Below, piece by piece: positions 47,545 to 55,753 of a DNA stretch of 64,000 nt. The stretch covers positions 310,001-374,000 of the forward strand of contig NZ_SOCP01000010.1 of NCBI RefSeq assembly GCF_004364325.1, written 5' to 3'. Source of the DNA: Actinophytocola oryzae (GTDB lineage: Bacteria; Actinomycetota; Actinomycetes; Mycobacteriales; Pseudonocardiaceae). The notes beneath the pieces were generated by a model. That model saw nothing but the letters and a program-made list of their open reading frames with translations, searched no databases and had not been told where the DNA came from. The position numbers and the translations under genes were made by a program. Position 1 is the first letter of the stretch; each line of letters starts with the position of its first letter.

Positions 47545-49946
47545 GCAGGTCGTGGGCGGAGGTCAAGAAGCTCCTCGACGATCCGTACGTGGACGCGGAC
47601 ACCAAGGAGCACCTGTTCGCGGCCTACCTCCGGGAGGAGGGCTACGCCAACTCCTACGGCGGCGGCGGGTACAACGAGGGCTACAACCAGGGGCCGTACT
47701 ACACCGACGAGGACCGGCTGCCACCCGAGGTCAAGGGCTACTACGACAAGTACAAGCTGGACCAGGGCGACTACCAGCAGGGCAACCTCGACAAGGTCTA
47801 CGGCGACGCCGAGGCCGAGTCGGAGGAACACGGCTACAGCCACGGCCTGAACGACGAGAACGTCGAGACCGGGCGCACCACCATCGAGGGCATGCAGCCG
47901 CCGGTCGAGGGCTCGACGTCCACCGGTGTGCAGAAGTCGGACGAGATCTTCGAGGCGGCAAGGCCCGCGCTGAAGCTGTGGGAGGACTTCCTTCCCGTCA
48001 ACGACAAGGTGCCTGGCGACTCGCTCGGCCGCTACGGGAAGATCAACCTCGAGAACGACATCCAGAAGCGGTTCGACGAGCAGGTCGGCATCTCGTTCAG
48101 GAACTTCCTCGACGACGCCAAGCGCCTCCGCGACGCCCACACCGAGCTGAACACGCTCAACGGCGACACCGAGACCGAGCTGAACAACCTGTACAAGACG
48201 TGGACCGGCCCGGCCGCGAACGCCTCCTACCAGCACTACTCGGAGAAGATCGCGCCGAACACGACGGATCTGCTCGAGTACCTGCAGACCGCGCCGGACA
48301 TGATCGACACGGCCGTCACCAACATCTTCACCGCCTGCAAGGACAAGGCGAACGACGTCATCACCATGTACCAGAACTGCCGGGGTCTGGTCGGCAGCGC
48401 GACGCCCGACATCGCGGCGAAGGTGGTGAAGCTCGCGGCAGGCGACTTCGACTCGCAGGACGAGGTGCTCGAGGTGGCGGCGTGGGTCGACTCGGTGTGC
48501 GGCAGCAACCTCGAGTCCACGATGCGCGCGGACGACTGCGGGCTGAACGACGAGAACAAGGAGTACACGATCCGCGAGTGCAAGAAGTGGATCCGTGACT
48601 CCTTCAACAAGGACCTGCACGAGACGATGTACGTCACGTTCAAGCAGGCGTGCGACGACGCGTACGAGACGGTCAACTCGCACTACGAGACGCTGAACAC
48701 GTATCTCAAGGAGTACGAGAACAAGTTCACGGCGGCCTCGCCCGGCTCGCAGACCCCGCCGGGGTCGCAGACCCCGCCCGGTTCGCAGACCCCGCCCGCG
48801 TCGTCGACCCCGCCTGGCTCGTCGACCCCGCCCGGTTCGTCGACCCCGCCCGGTTCGTCGACCCCACCCGGGTCGTCCACCCCGGCGGCCTCGTACACGC
48901 CGCCGGCCCTGAACACCGACCTGCCGGGCGGCTCCACGCCGCCGGGGGGCTCGACCCCCGGTTCGTCGACGACGCCGAGCGGCATGCCCGACCCGTCGGG
49001 CCTCACCCCGCCCGGCCTGTCGACGGACCCGTCCGGCGCGACCACTCCGTCCGGCAGCACGCCCGGCTCGCTCCCGTCCATCGGCACGCCGGGCAGCAGC
49101 CTGCCGGGTGGCAGCGGCATCGACCCGGCGACGGGCCTGCCGCTCCCCGGCATGACCGCCGACGGCTCGGCACCCAAGACCGCGACCATCAAGGACGGCG
49201 ACCGCACGATCACCGTGGGCCAGCCCGACGCGAGGGGCCGCAGCAAGGTCACGGTCGACGACGGCAAGGGCGAGCCCCGTGAGTACGAGGTGGACTTCAC
49301 GTCGGACGAGCCGGGCGAGACGTACGAGGACGGGGTGATCAAGGCCGGCCCGGACGGCAAGGCGGTGATCCAGGACGGTGACGCCGCCATCTCGCTGGAA
49401 CAGGTCCCCGGCCAGAGCTCCCAGATGAAGATGACGGTCGACGACGGCACCCCGGCGTCGTACGACTTCGACTTCGACGCCGGTGCGGACGTGCCGGGTC
49501 TTCCCGACGTGGCGACCCTGTCCAGCCTGGGCGGTGACCTCCCCGACGCGAGCGGCGGCTCGGCCGGTGGCGGCGGTATCGGCGGTGGTGGCGGCGCTGG
49601 TGACATCGGCGGTGGTGGCGTCGGCGGCGGTACCCCGGGCCAGTCGACCACCCCGGGCCCCGGCTCGATGGTGGGTGCGCAGGCCCCGGACACGGGCGCC
49701 GACCGTGCCGGCGTGGTCCCCGCGGCGGCGAGCGCGGCCCCGGGCGGGCAACAGGCCGGTGCTCCGGTGGGCGGCATGCCGATGGGTGGCATGGGCGGCG
49801 CGGGCCAGGGCGGTGGCGGCGACCAGACCCGCCAGAGCAAGTGGCGCACGACGGGTTCCCTGTTCGACGAACAGGACCCGGCAGCCAACTTCAGCGGCAT
49901 CGTCGGCCGCGACCCGGCGGAGAAGCCGAAGACCCCGAAACGCTGA
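47541..49946 (+). CDS. Large secreted-type protein with WXG core and Pro/Thr/Ser linker (island gene 10)
   Basis: The protein has 801 residues. It is paralogous to the 856-residue protein over the first 390 residues (SWAEVKKLLDDPYVDADTKE, GYSHGLNDENVETGRTTIEG, W-T-G in TWTGPAANASYQHYSEK, and the same four Cys), including 40 consecutive identical residues. The Gly/Ser linker is replaced by SQTPPG/SSTPPG repeats. Two beta repeats follow (DRTITVGQPDARGRSKVTVD; GDAAISLEQVPGQSSQMKMT), then a Gly-rich tail and the tag WRTTGSLFDEQDPAANFSGIVG. It is translationally coupled to the inactive KS. No Sec signal. Confidence 0.75.
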   Translation: MSRSWAEVKKLLDDPYVDADTKEHLFAAYLREEGYANSYGGGGYNEGYNQGPYYTDEDRLPPEVKGYYDKYKLDQGDYQQGNLDKVYGDAEAESEEHGYSHGLNDENVETGRTTIEGMQPPVEGSTSTGVQKSDEIFEAARPALKLWEDFLPVNDKVPGDSLGRYGKINLENDIQKRFDEQVGISFRNFLDDAKRLRDAHTELNTLNGDTETELNNLYKTWTGPAANASYQHYSEKIAPNTTDLLEYLQTAPDMIDTAVTNIFTACKDKANDVITMYQNCRGLVGSATPDIAAKVVKLAAGDFDSQDEVLEVAAWVDSVCGSNLESTMRADDCGLNDENKEYTIRECKKWIRDSFNKDLHETMYVTFKQACDDAYETVNSHYETLNTYLKEYENKFTAASPGSQTPPGSQTPPGSQTPPASSTPPGSSTPPGSSTPPGSSTPPGSSTPAASYTPPALNTDLPGGSTPPGGSTPGSSTTPSGMPDPSGLTPPGLSTDPSGATTPSGSTPGSLPSIGTPGSSLPGGSGIDPATGLPLPGMTADGSAPKTATIKDGDRTITVGQPDARGRSKVTVDDGKGEPREYEVDFTSDEPGETYEDGVIKAGPDGKAVIQDGDAAISLEQVPGQSSQMKMTVDDGTPASYDFDFDAGADVPGLPDVATLSSLGGDLPDASGGSAGGGGIGGGGGAGDIGGGGVGGGTPGQSTTPGPGSMVGAQAPDTGADRAGVVPAAASAAPGGQQAGAPVGGMPMGGMGGAGQGGGGDQTRQSKWRTTGSLFDEQDPAANFSGIVGRDPAEKPKTPKR
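48522..48622 (+). repeat. 101-bp perfect direct repeat, copy 2
   Basis: Identical to 42893-42993 in the paralogous gene upstream. Third codon positions are identical too, which suggests recent duplication or gene conversion. Confidence 0.9.
48744..48887 (+). repeat. 18-bp tandem repeat, eight units, coding for the S-x-T-P-P-G linker
   Basis: Eight adjacent 18-bp units of the type GGNTCGNMGACCCCGCCN encode the Pro/Thr/Ser linker of the 801-residue protein; the first three encode SQTPP, the later ones SSTPP. The last unit is degenerate. Confidence 0.9.
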
Positions 49947-50047
49947 CGGACTCGGGAGGGCCGGGCGGGGGCAACCTCACCCGGCCGACCCCCGGTTCTC
50001 ACCGGGTCGGGAGCGCCTGGTCCTCAAGCGTCAGCCGACAGCGAGCG

Positions 50048-50854
50048 TCAGGCGACCAGTTCCGAGGTGTCCGCGATCGCGGCGCCCTTGACGTCCGCCT
50101 CCAGCAAAGGCCGGAACCGGTCCTCGCCGGCGATGTGGACCAGGAAGAACGCCGTCATGAGGATGCGCGCCACCCGCTGCGCCCCGCTGTTCACCGACCC
50201 GGGGATCAGCAGGCTGCTCCAGTGCCGCCCCTCCGCGAACCCCATGTGGTCCACCTTCGGCAGCACCCGGTACTGCGCGACCCCACCCCAGTTCGCCGCG
50301 ATCAGCCGCGAGTGGCCGACCGGCGGCGCCACGATGTCCTGCCCACCCGCCAGATGCAGCGCGGGCATCGAACACCGCGCCGCCGCGTCCGAGGCGAACG
50401 GCTTCGTCTGCGACGCGGCCATCGTCGCCACGCCGCCCACCCGCGAGTCGTCGGCGGCGGCCAGCACGGCCGCGCCACCACCCGTCGAGTGCCCGGCCAA
50501 CCCGAGTCGCGACGACGACACACTGATCGCCCCGTCCCCGAGCCGCACCCCGGTGCACACGTCCAACGCCGTACGGAGGTCGGCCGCGAACAGCCGCGAC
50601 GACGCGAGCGGCCCCCGCTGCGTCCCCGGCGCGGCGACCACGAAACCCCACGAAGCCAGGTGCCGGTACAGCCCCAGGTACCGGTCGGCGGGCTGGAGCC
50701 ACCCGTGCCCGAACGCGACCGCGGGCAGGCCGAGGCCCGACCGCGGCGTGTACACGAGGCCCGGCAGTCCCACCAGCGCCAGGTCTCCCCGCAGCACCTG
50801 GTGGGGGCCGCGGTGCGTCAGTTCCGCGTACAACTCCTTGGGCTTGGCCGCCAT
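50048..50854 (-). CDS. Alpha/beta hydrolase (chlorophyllase/dienelactone hydrolase-like)
   Basis: The protein has 268 residues from the ATG at 50854. The fold is recognised by LPAVAFGHGWLQPADRY (oxyanion strand), the nucleophile elbow GLAGHSTGGGAAV (Ser in GHSTGG), ALHLAGGQDIVAPP (acid) and VDHMGFAEG (His). It has no signal peptide. It is transcribed against the island and against glmS, with a 63-bp gap to the latter. It may correspond to Rv3438, which occupies the same glmM-glmS interval in M. tuberculosis. The substrate is unknown. Confidence 0.85.
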   Translation of the reverse strand: MAAKPKELYAELTHRGPHQVLRGDLALVGLPGLVYTPRSGLGLPAVAFGHGWLQPADRYLGLYRHLASWGFVVAAPGTQRGPLASSRLFAADLRTALDVCTGVRLGDGAISVSSSRLGLAGHSTGGGAAVLAAADDSRVGGVATMAASQTKPFASDAAARCSMPALHLAGGQDIVAPPVGHSRLIAANWGGVAQYRVLPKVDHMGFAEGRHWSSLLIPGSVNSGAQRVARILMTAFFLVHIAGEDRFRPLLEADVKGAAIADTSELVA

Positions 50855-50917
50855 GGCTGGAACCCTAGCGGCCCTGGGCGCCCGTGGCCGCGCAGGCAAG
50901 TCGTTACAGTCTCCAGC

Positions 50918-52771
50918 ATGTGCGGAATCGTCGGATACGTTGGCCACCGGCAGGCCCTCGATGTCGTCGTCGACGGGCTGCGGCGGCTCGAGTACCGCGG
51001 GTACGACTCGGCGGGCGTCGCGGTCCTGACCGGGCCAGGGCAGCTCGCGGTCGAGCGCAAGGCGGGCAGGCTCGCCAACCTGGAGACCCGCCTCGACGAG
51101 GTCGGCCGTGACGGGTTCACCGGCACCGCAGGCATGGGCCACACCCGCTGGGCCACCCACGGGCCGCCCGTCGACCGCAACGCCCACCCGCACCGCGACG
51201 CCGCCAACCGGGTCGCCGTCGTGCACAACGGGATCATCGAGAACTTCGCCGCCCTGCGTGCCGAGCTGGAGGCCGACGGCGTCGAGCTGTCCAGCGACAC
51301 CGACACCGAGACCGTCGCGCACCTGCTGGCCCGCGAGTACGACGCCACGCACGACCTCCCGGCCAGCATGCGGACCGTCTGCTGCCGCCTGACCGGTGCG
51401 TTCACCCTGGTGGCCACGCACGTCGACGAGCCGGACCTCATCGTCGCCGCGCGCCGCTCGTCCCCGCTCGTGGTCGGTGTCGGCGACGGCGAGACCTTCC
51501 TCGCCTCCGACGTCGCCGCGTTCATTGAGCACACCCGCGACGCCGTCGAGCTGGGGCAGGACCAGGTCGTCACGATCACCCGCGACGGCTACCACGTCAC
51601 CGACCTGCACGGCGAGGACGTCGAGACCCGCCCGTTCCACGTCGACTGGGACCTCTCGGCCGCCGAGAAGGGCGGCCACGAGTACTTCATGCTCAAGGAG
51701 ATCGAGGAGCAGCCGGAGGCCTTGGCCGACACGCTGCGCGGCCACTTCGTCGACGGCCGCGTCATCCTCGACGAGCAACGCATGACCGACCAGGACCTCC
51801 GCGACGTCGACAAGGTCTTCGTGGTCGCGTGCGGCACTGCCTACCACTCCGGCCTGGTCGCGAAGTACGCCATCGAGCACTGGACCCGCCTGCCCGTCGA
51901 GGTCGAGCTGGCCTCCGAGTTCCGCTACCGCGACCCCGTGCTCGACCGGGACACGCTGGTCGTGGCCGTGTCGCAGTCCGGGGAGACCGCCGACACGCTG
52001 GAGGCCGTCCGGCACGCCCGCGAGCAGAAGGCCCGCGTCCTGGCCGTGTGCAACACCAACGGCGCCCAGATCCCGCGCGAGTCCGACGCGGTGCTCTACA
52101 CGCACGCGGGACCGGAGGTCGGCGTCGCGTCGACCAAGACGTTCCTCGCCCAGATCGCGGCGAACCTCATGGTCGGTCTCGCGCTGGCACAGGCCAGGGG
52201 CACCAAGTACGCCGACGAGATCGCCCGCGAGTTCAACGAGCTGGCCGCCATGCCGGAGGCCGTCCGCAAGGTCCTCGGCACCATCGAGAGGGTGCGTGAC
52301 CTGGGCCGCTCGCTCGCCGACGCCAAGGCCGTGCTGTTCCTCGGCAGGCACGTCGGCTACCCGGTGGCCCTGGAGGGCGCGCTGAAGCTCAAGGAGCTCG
52401 CGTACATGCACGCGGAGGGCTTCGCGGCCGGCGAGCTGAAGCACGGCCCGATCGCGCTGATCGAGGAGGGCCTGCCGGTGGTGATCGTGATGCCGTCGCC
52501 GAAGGGCCGGGCGGTGCTGCACGCGAAAATGGTGTCGAACATCTCCGAGATCCAGGCCAGGGGCGCGCACACGATCGTGCTGGCCGAGGAGGGCGACGAG
52601 GCGGTCCGGCCGTTCGCGGACGAGCTGATCGAGCTGCCCGCGGTGCCGACGCTGCTGCAGCCACTGGTCGCGACCGTGCCGCTGCAGGTCCTGTCCGCCG
52701 AGATCGCGCGGGCCCGCGGCTACGACGTGGACAAGCCCCGCAACCTCGCCAAGTCCGTGACAGTGGAGTAG
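50918..52771 (+). CDS. glmS: Glutamine-fructose-6-phosphate aminotransferase (isomerising)
   Basis: The protein has 617 residues. It makes glucosamine-6-P from fructose-6-P and glutamine. Catalytic Cys2 starts the GATase II domain (MCGIVGYVGHRQALDVV), with GHTRWATHG and HNGIIENF. The two SIS isomerase domains follow (VVACGTAYHSGLVAKYAIE; AVSQSGETADTLEA; GRHVGYPVALEGALKLKELAYMHAE), ending DKPRNLAKSVTVE. It is full-length. A -10-like TACAGT lies just upstream. It starts the run glmS-nnr-alr conserved in actinobacteria. Confidence 0.98.
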   Translation: MCGIVGYVGHRQALDVVVDGLRRLEYRGYDSAGVAVLTGPGQLAVERKAGRLANLETRLDEVGRDGFTGTAGMGHTRWATHGPPVDRNAHPHRDAANRVAVVHNGIIENFAALRAELEADGVELSSDTDTETVAHLLAREYDATHDLPASMRTVCCRLTGAFTLVATHVDEPDLIVAARRSSPLVVGVGDGETFLASDVAAFIEHTRDAVELGQDQVVTITRDGYHVTDLHGEDVETRPFHVDWDLSAAEKGGHEYFMLKEIEEQPEALADTLRGHFVDGRVILDEQRMTDQDLRDVDKVFVVACGTAYHSGLVAKYAIEHWTRLPVEVELASEFRYRDPVLDRDTLVVAVSQSGETADTLEAVRHAREQKARVLAVCNTNGAQIPRESDAVLYTHAGPEVGVASTKTFLAQIAANLMVGLALAQARGTKYADEIAREFNELAAMPEAVRKVLGTIERVRDLGRSLADAKAVLFLGRHVGYPVALEGALKLKELAYMHAEGFAAGELKHGPIALIEEGLPVVIVMPSPKGRAVLHAKMVSNISEIQARGAHTIVLAEEGDEAVRPFADELIELPAVPTLLQPLVATVPLQVLSAEIARARGYDVDKPRNLAKSVTVE

Positions 52772-52775
52772 GGCC

Positions 52776-54251
52776 GTGCTCGGCGTGTGGACGACCACGC
52801 AGATCAGGACCGCGGAGGACCGGCTCCTGGCACGGACGCCGGACGGCGCGCTCATGCGCAAGGCCGCGTTCGGCCTGGCCACGGCGGTCCTGGACCTGCT
52901 GCGAGAACGAACCGGCGGCACGGCGGGCAGGCGTGTGACGCTGCTGGTCGGGGCGGGCAACAACGGCGGCGACGCGCTGTGGGCCGGTGTGTTCCTGCGC
53001 CGCCGCTCGGTCGCGGTGACGGCCGTGCTGCTGAATCCGGACCGCGCGCACGCCGCCGGACTGGCCGCGCTGCGCAGGGCGGGCGGTCGCGTCTCGGAGA
53101 CGCTCGACGACCCGGACCTGGTGGTCGACGGCATCGTGGGCCTGCAGGCGCACGGCCCGCTCCGCCCGGCGGCTGCGGCGCTGGTCGAGCAGGTCGAGGT
53201 CCCGATCGTGGCCGTCGACCTGCCGAGCGGCGTGGATCCGGACACGGGCGCGGTCGACGGCCCGGCGGTACGGGCGGCTGTGACGGTGACGTTCGGCGCA
53301 CGCAAGCCGGTGCACGTCCTCAACACCACGCACTGCGGCGAAGTCCGCCTGGTCGACATCGGCCTCGGACCGGAGCTGCCGGACCCGGACCTGATCGTGC
53401 TGGAGCCCGATGACGTCGGCTACGCCTGGCGGGTGCCGGGGCCGCGGGACGACAAGTACACGCAGGGTGTGACGGGCATCGCCGCGGGCTCGGCCAACTA
53501 CCCGGGCGCGGCGGTCCTGTCGAGCGGGGCCGCGGTGCTGGCGACGTCCGGCATGGTCCGGTACGCGGGCTATGCGGCCGACGTGGTCCGGGGGCGGTGG
53601 CCGGAACTGGTCGCGACGGGCAACGTCGAGGACGCGGGTCGTGTGCAGGCGTGGGTCGTCGGCCCGGGTCTCGGCACGGGGCAGGCGGGCCGGTCGATCC
53701 TGGCCGCAGTTCTGCACGAGGCGGTCCCGACCTGCGTGGACGCGGACGGCATCACGCTGCTGGCCGCGAACCCGGCGCTGTGGGACGCGCGTGACCCGGA
53801 TGCCCCGGTGGTGCTGACGCCGCATGACAGGGAGTTCGCCCGCATCGCCGAGCCGCTGGGGATCAAACTGGGGGCGGACCGCGTGGCCGCGGCCCGGGAG
53901 CTGGCGAAACGCCTGGACAGCGTGGTGCTGCTGAAGGGCAACGCGACGGTGGTCGCAGCTCCGGACGGCCGCACGCTGGTGAACCCGGCGACGTCGTCGT
54001 GGCTGGCGACCGCGGGTTCCGGTGACGTGCTGACGGGCCTGGTGGGCGCGCTGCTGGCCACGGGCCTGGACCCGTGGCTGGCGGCAGGCTGCGCGGCGTG
54101 GGCCCACGTCCGAGCCGGCGAACTGGCCGCGACCGCCGACGCCTCCGCGACCGCGGACGAGGAAACCGGCGTCCCGACCCCGGCGTCCCGAATCCTGGAG
54201 GCGATCCCCGGCGCGATCCGCGCGGCCCGGTCGGCGGTGGCGGCGTACTGA
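52776..54251 (+). CDS. nnr: Bifunctional NAD(P)H-hydrate epimerase/ADP-dependent dehydratase
   Basis: The protein has 491 residues from a GTG 4 bp after glmS. The N-terminal epimerase domain (YjeF-N, about 1-210) contains VTLLVGAGNNGGDALWAGVFL and VAVDLPSGVDPDTG. The C-terminal kinase-fold dehydratase (about 235-490) has VTGIAAGSANYPGAAVLS, WVVGPGLGTGQ, LTPHDREFARI, VVLLKGNATVVAAPDG and WLATAGSGDVLTGLVGALLATG. Together they repair hydrated NAD(P)H. The following 360 bp are noncoding and repeat-rich. Confidence 0.95.
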   Translation: MLGVWTTTQIRTAEDRLLARTPDGALMRKAAFGLATAVLDLLRERTGGTAGRRVTLLVGAGNNGGDALWAGVFLRRRSVAVTAVLLNPDRAHAAGLAALRRAGGRVSETLDDPDLVVDGIVGLQAHGPLRPAAAALVEQVEVPIVAVDLPSGVDPDTGAVDGPAVRAAVTVTFGARKPVHVLNTTHCGEVRLVDIGLGPELPDPDLIVLEPDDVGYAWRVPGPRDDKYTQGVTGIAAGSANYPGAAVLSSGAAVLATSGMVRYAGYAADVVRGRWPELVATGNVEDAGRVQAWVVGPGLGTGQAGRSILAAVLHEAVPTCVDADGITLLAANPALWDARDPDAPVVLTPHDREFARIAEPLGIKLGADRVAAARELAKRLDSVVLLKGNATVVAAPDGRTLVNPATSSWLATAGSGDVLTGLVGALLATGLDPWLAAGCAAWAHVRAGELAATADASATADEETGVPTPASRILEAIPGAIRAARSAVAAY

Positions 54252-54330
54252 AGGGCGCCTTCGGTACGCCCAGTGTTACGAAGGGCGCCTTCGGTACGCC
54301 CAGCGTTACGAAGGGCCCCTTCGTAACACT
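54250..54330. repeat. 30-bp tandem repeat (2 full units and a partial) able to form hairpins
   Basis: Units at 54250-54279 and 54280-54309 differ at one base (CAGTGTTAC against CAGCGTTAC); a third, altered, unit follows at 54310. Each unit has the palindrome GAAGGGCGCCTTC, and the last forms GTTACGAAGGG (54305-54315) against CCCTTCGTAAC (54317-54327). It overlaps the nnr stop region and may terminate transcription. Confidence 0.85.
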
Positions 54331-54418
54331 GGCTGCGCGCAACGTGAAGTCACGTCACCGCAGGTCAACGAAGCCCTGCCGACTCTTGATCAACGCCAAC
54401 GCAGATGGTCACCTCGGG

Positions 54419-54458
54419 CAGCCCCCACCCGATCCCGGGGGCACCCCGCCACGCCAGT
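54419..54458 (-). repeat. 40-bp repeat, copy B (inverted)
   Basis: The reverse complement is identical at all 40 positions to 7898-7937. It follows, on the minus strand, the promoter-like sequence at 54478-54456. Confidence 0.85.
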
Positions 54459-54478
54459 CTACTAGGGGGCAATGACAA
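54456..54478 (-). promoter_or_regulatory. RecA_NDp/PafBC-type promoter, orphan
   Basis: Minus strand: TTGTCATTG, eight bases (CCCCCTAG), TAGACT. There is one mismatch from TTGTCRGTG-N8-TANNNT. It points toward the 3' end of nnr with no minus-strand gene behind it, so it would give an antisense or noncoding transcript. Confidence 0.5.
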
Positions 54479-54499
54479 AAGCCCTGGTCAGCGTTGGGC

Positions 54500-54508
54500 T
54501 GTGGACAA
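54500..54508 (-). promoter_or_regulatory. DnaA box (exact)
   Basis: TTGTCCACA on the minus strand, 21 bp upstream of the promoter-like sequence at 54478. Confidence 0.5.
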
Positions 54509-54615
54509 CTTTCGCCGGTGAGGTCGAGTGAACGGGACACTCATGCGCTTGCAGGGATCCAGACAGGCACCTTCTGGGCATAGCGGTCGCCCCGCTGTGG
54601 GACCATGGGCGTGTC

Positions 54616-55731
54616 ATGCCTGATCAGCGTCCCCGCGCCGAGGTGGTTGTCGAACTCGACGCCATCCGGCACAACGTCACCCTGCTCGCCGCGCGTGCGC
54701 CCGGCTCCGCGACCATGGCCGTGGTCAAGGCCGACGGCTACGGCCACGGTGCCCTACCCGTCGCCCAAGCGGCCCTCGAGGCAGGCGCCACCTGGCTCGG
54801 CTCCTGCTCCCTCGCCGAGGCCCTCGACCTCCGCGCCGCCGGTATCGAGGCCCGCATCATGAGCTGGCTCGACGTCCCGGAGACCGACCTCGCCGCCGGT
54901 ATCGAGGCCGGCATCGACCTCTCCGCGTCGAGTGTCCGCGAGTTGGCCGACATCGCGCGCAGTGCCCAGCGGACGGGAAAACCGGCCAGGGTCCACCTCA
55001 AGATCGACACCGGCCTGTCCCGCAACGGCTGCCAGCCCCACGACTGGCCCGAGCTCGTCGACAGCGCCGCGAAGGCACAGACCGACGGCCGCGTCGAGGT
55101 CATCGCCGTCTGGTCGCACCTCGCCTGCGCCGACGAGCCCGGCCACCCCGCCACCGACCGCCAGGCCGAGCGCTTCCGCCACGCCTACGACATCGCGCGG
55201 GACGCGGGTCTGCACCCCATGCGCCACCTCGCCAACTCGGCCGCGACGCTGGACCGGCCCGACCTCCATTTCGACATGGTCCGGGTCGGCATCGCCATGT
55301 ACGGGCTGAACCCGTTGCCACAGAACGAAGACCTCCGCCCGGCCATGACGTTCCGGTCGAGCGTGGCCCTCACCAAGCGGCTTCCGGCCGGTGAGTCCGT
55401 CTCGTACGGTCACACCTGGACATCCACGAGGGACACCACCCTCGCGCTCGTCCCGGTCGGCTACGCGGACGGCGTCCCCCGCGCACTGTCCAACCGCATG
55501 GACGTCTGGCTGGCGGGCAGGCGGCGTCCGATCGTCGGCCGCGTCTGCATGGACCAGATCGTCATCGACTGCGGCGACGACGAGATCCGCGAGGGCGAGG
55601 AGGTCGTCCTCTTCGGCGACGGCCACCTCGGCGAGCCGACCGCCAGGGAGTGGGCCGACACGCTCGGCACCATCGACTACGAGATCGTCACCGGCATGTA
55701 CCGGCCGCGCGTCGCGCGGAGCTACCGATGA
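54616..55731 (+). CDS. alr: Alanine racemase
   Basis: The protein has 371 residues from the ATG at 54616. PLP lysine is Lys38 (AVVKADGYGHGA) and the second catalytic base Tyr264 (ESVSYGHTW). Other signatures are KIDTGLSRNGCQP, HFDMVRVGIAMYGLNP and VGRVCMDQIVID. It provides D-alanine for peptidoglycan. It lies in the conserved nnr-alr-hydrolase-tsaE order. Confidence 0.97.
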   Translation: MPDQRPRAEVVVELDAIRHNVTLLAARAPGSATMAVVKADGYGHGALPVAQAALEAGATWLGSCSLAEALDLRAAGIEARIMSWLDVPETDLAAGIEAGIDLSASSVRELADIARSAQRTGKPARVHLKIDTGLSRNGCQPHDWPELVDSAAKAQTDGRVEVIAVWSHLACADEPGHPATDRQAERFRHAYDIARDAGLHPMRHLANSAATLDRPDLHFDMVRVGIAMYGLNPLPQNEDLRPAMTFRSSVALTKRLPAGESVSYGHTWTSTRDTTLALVPVGYADGVPRALSNRMDVWLAGRRRPIVGRVCMDQIVIDCGDDEIREGEEVVLFGDGHLGEPTAREWADTLGTIDYEIVTGMYRPRVARSYR

Positions 55732-55753
55732 GTGGAGCCTGCGAGGGAGCGGC

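Noticed and set aside
46368..49751. A 1,127-codon antisense frame across the KS-like and large-protein genes
   Set aside because: It runs through clear genes on the other strand, is Arg-rich with no domains, and reflects codon bias.
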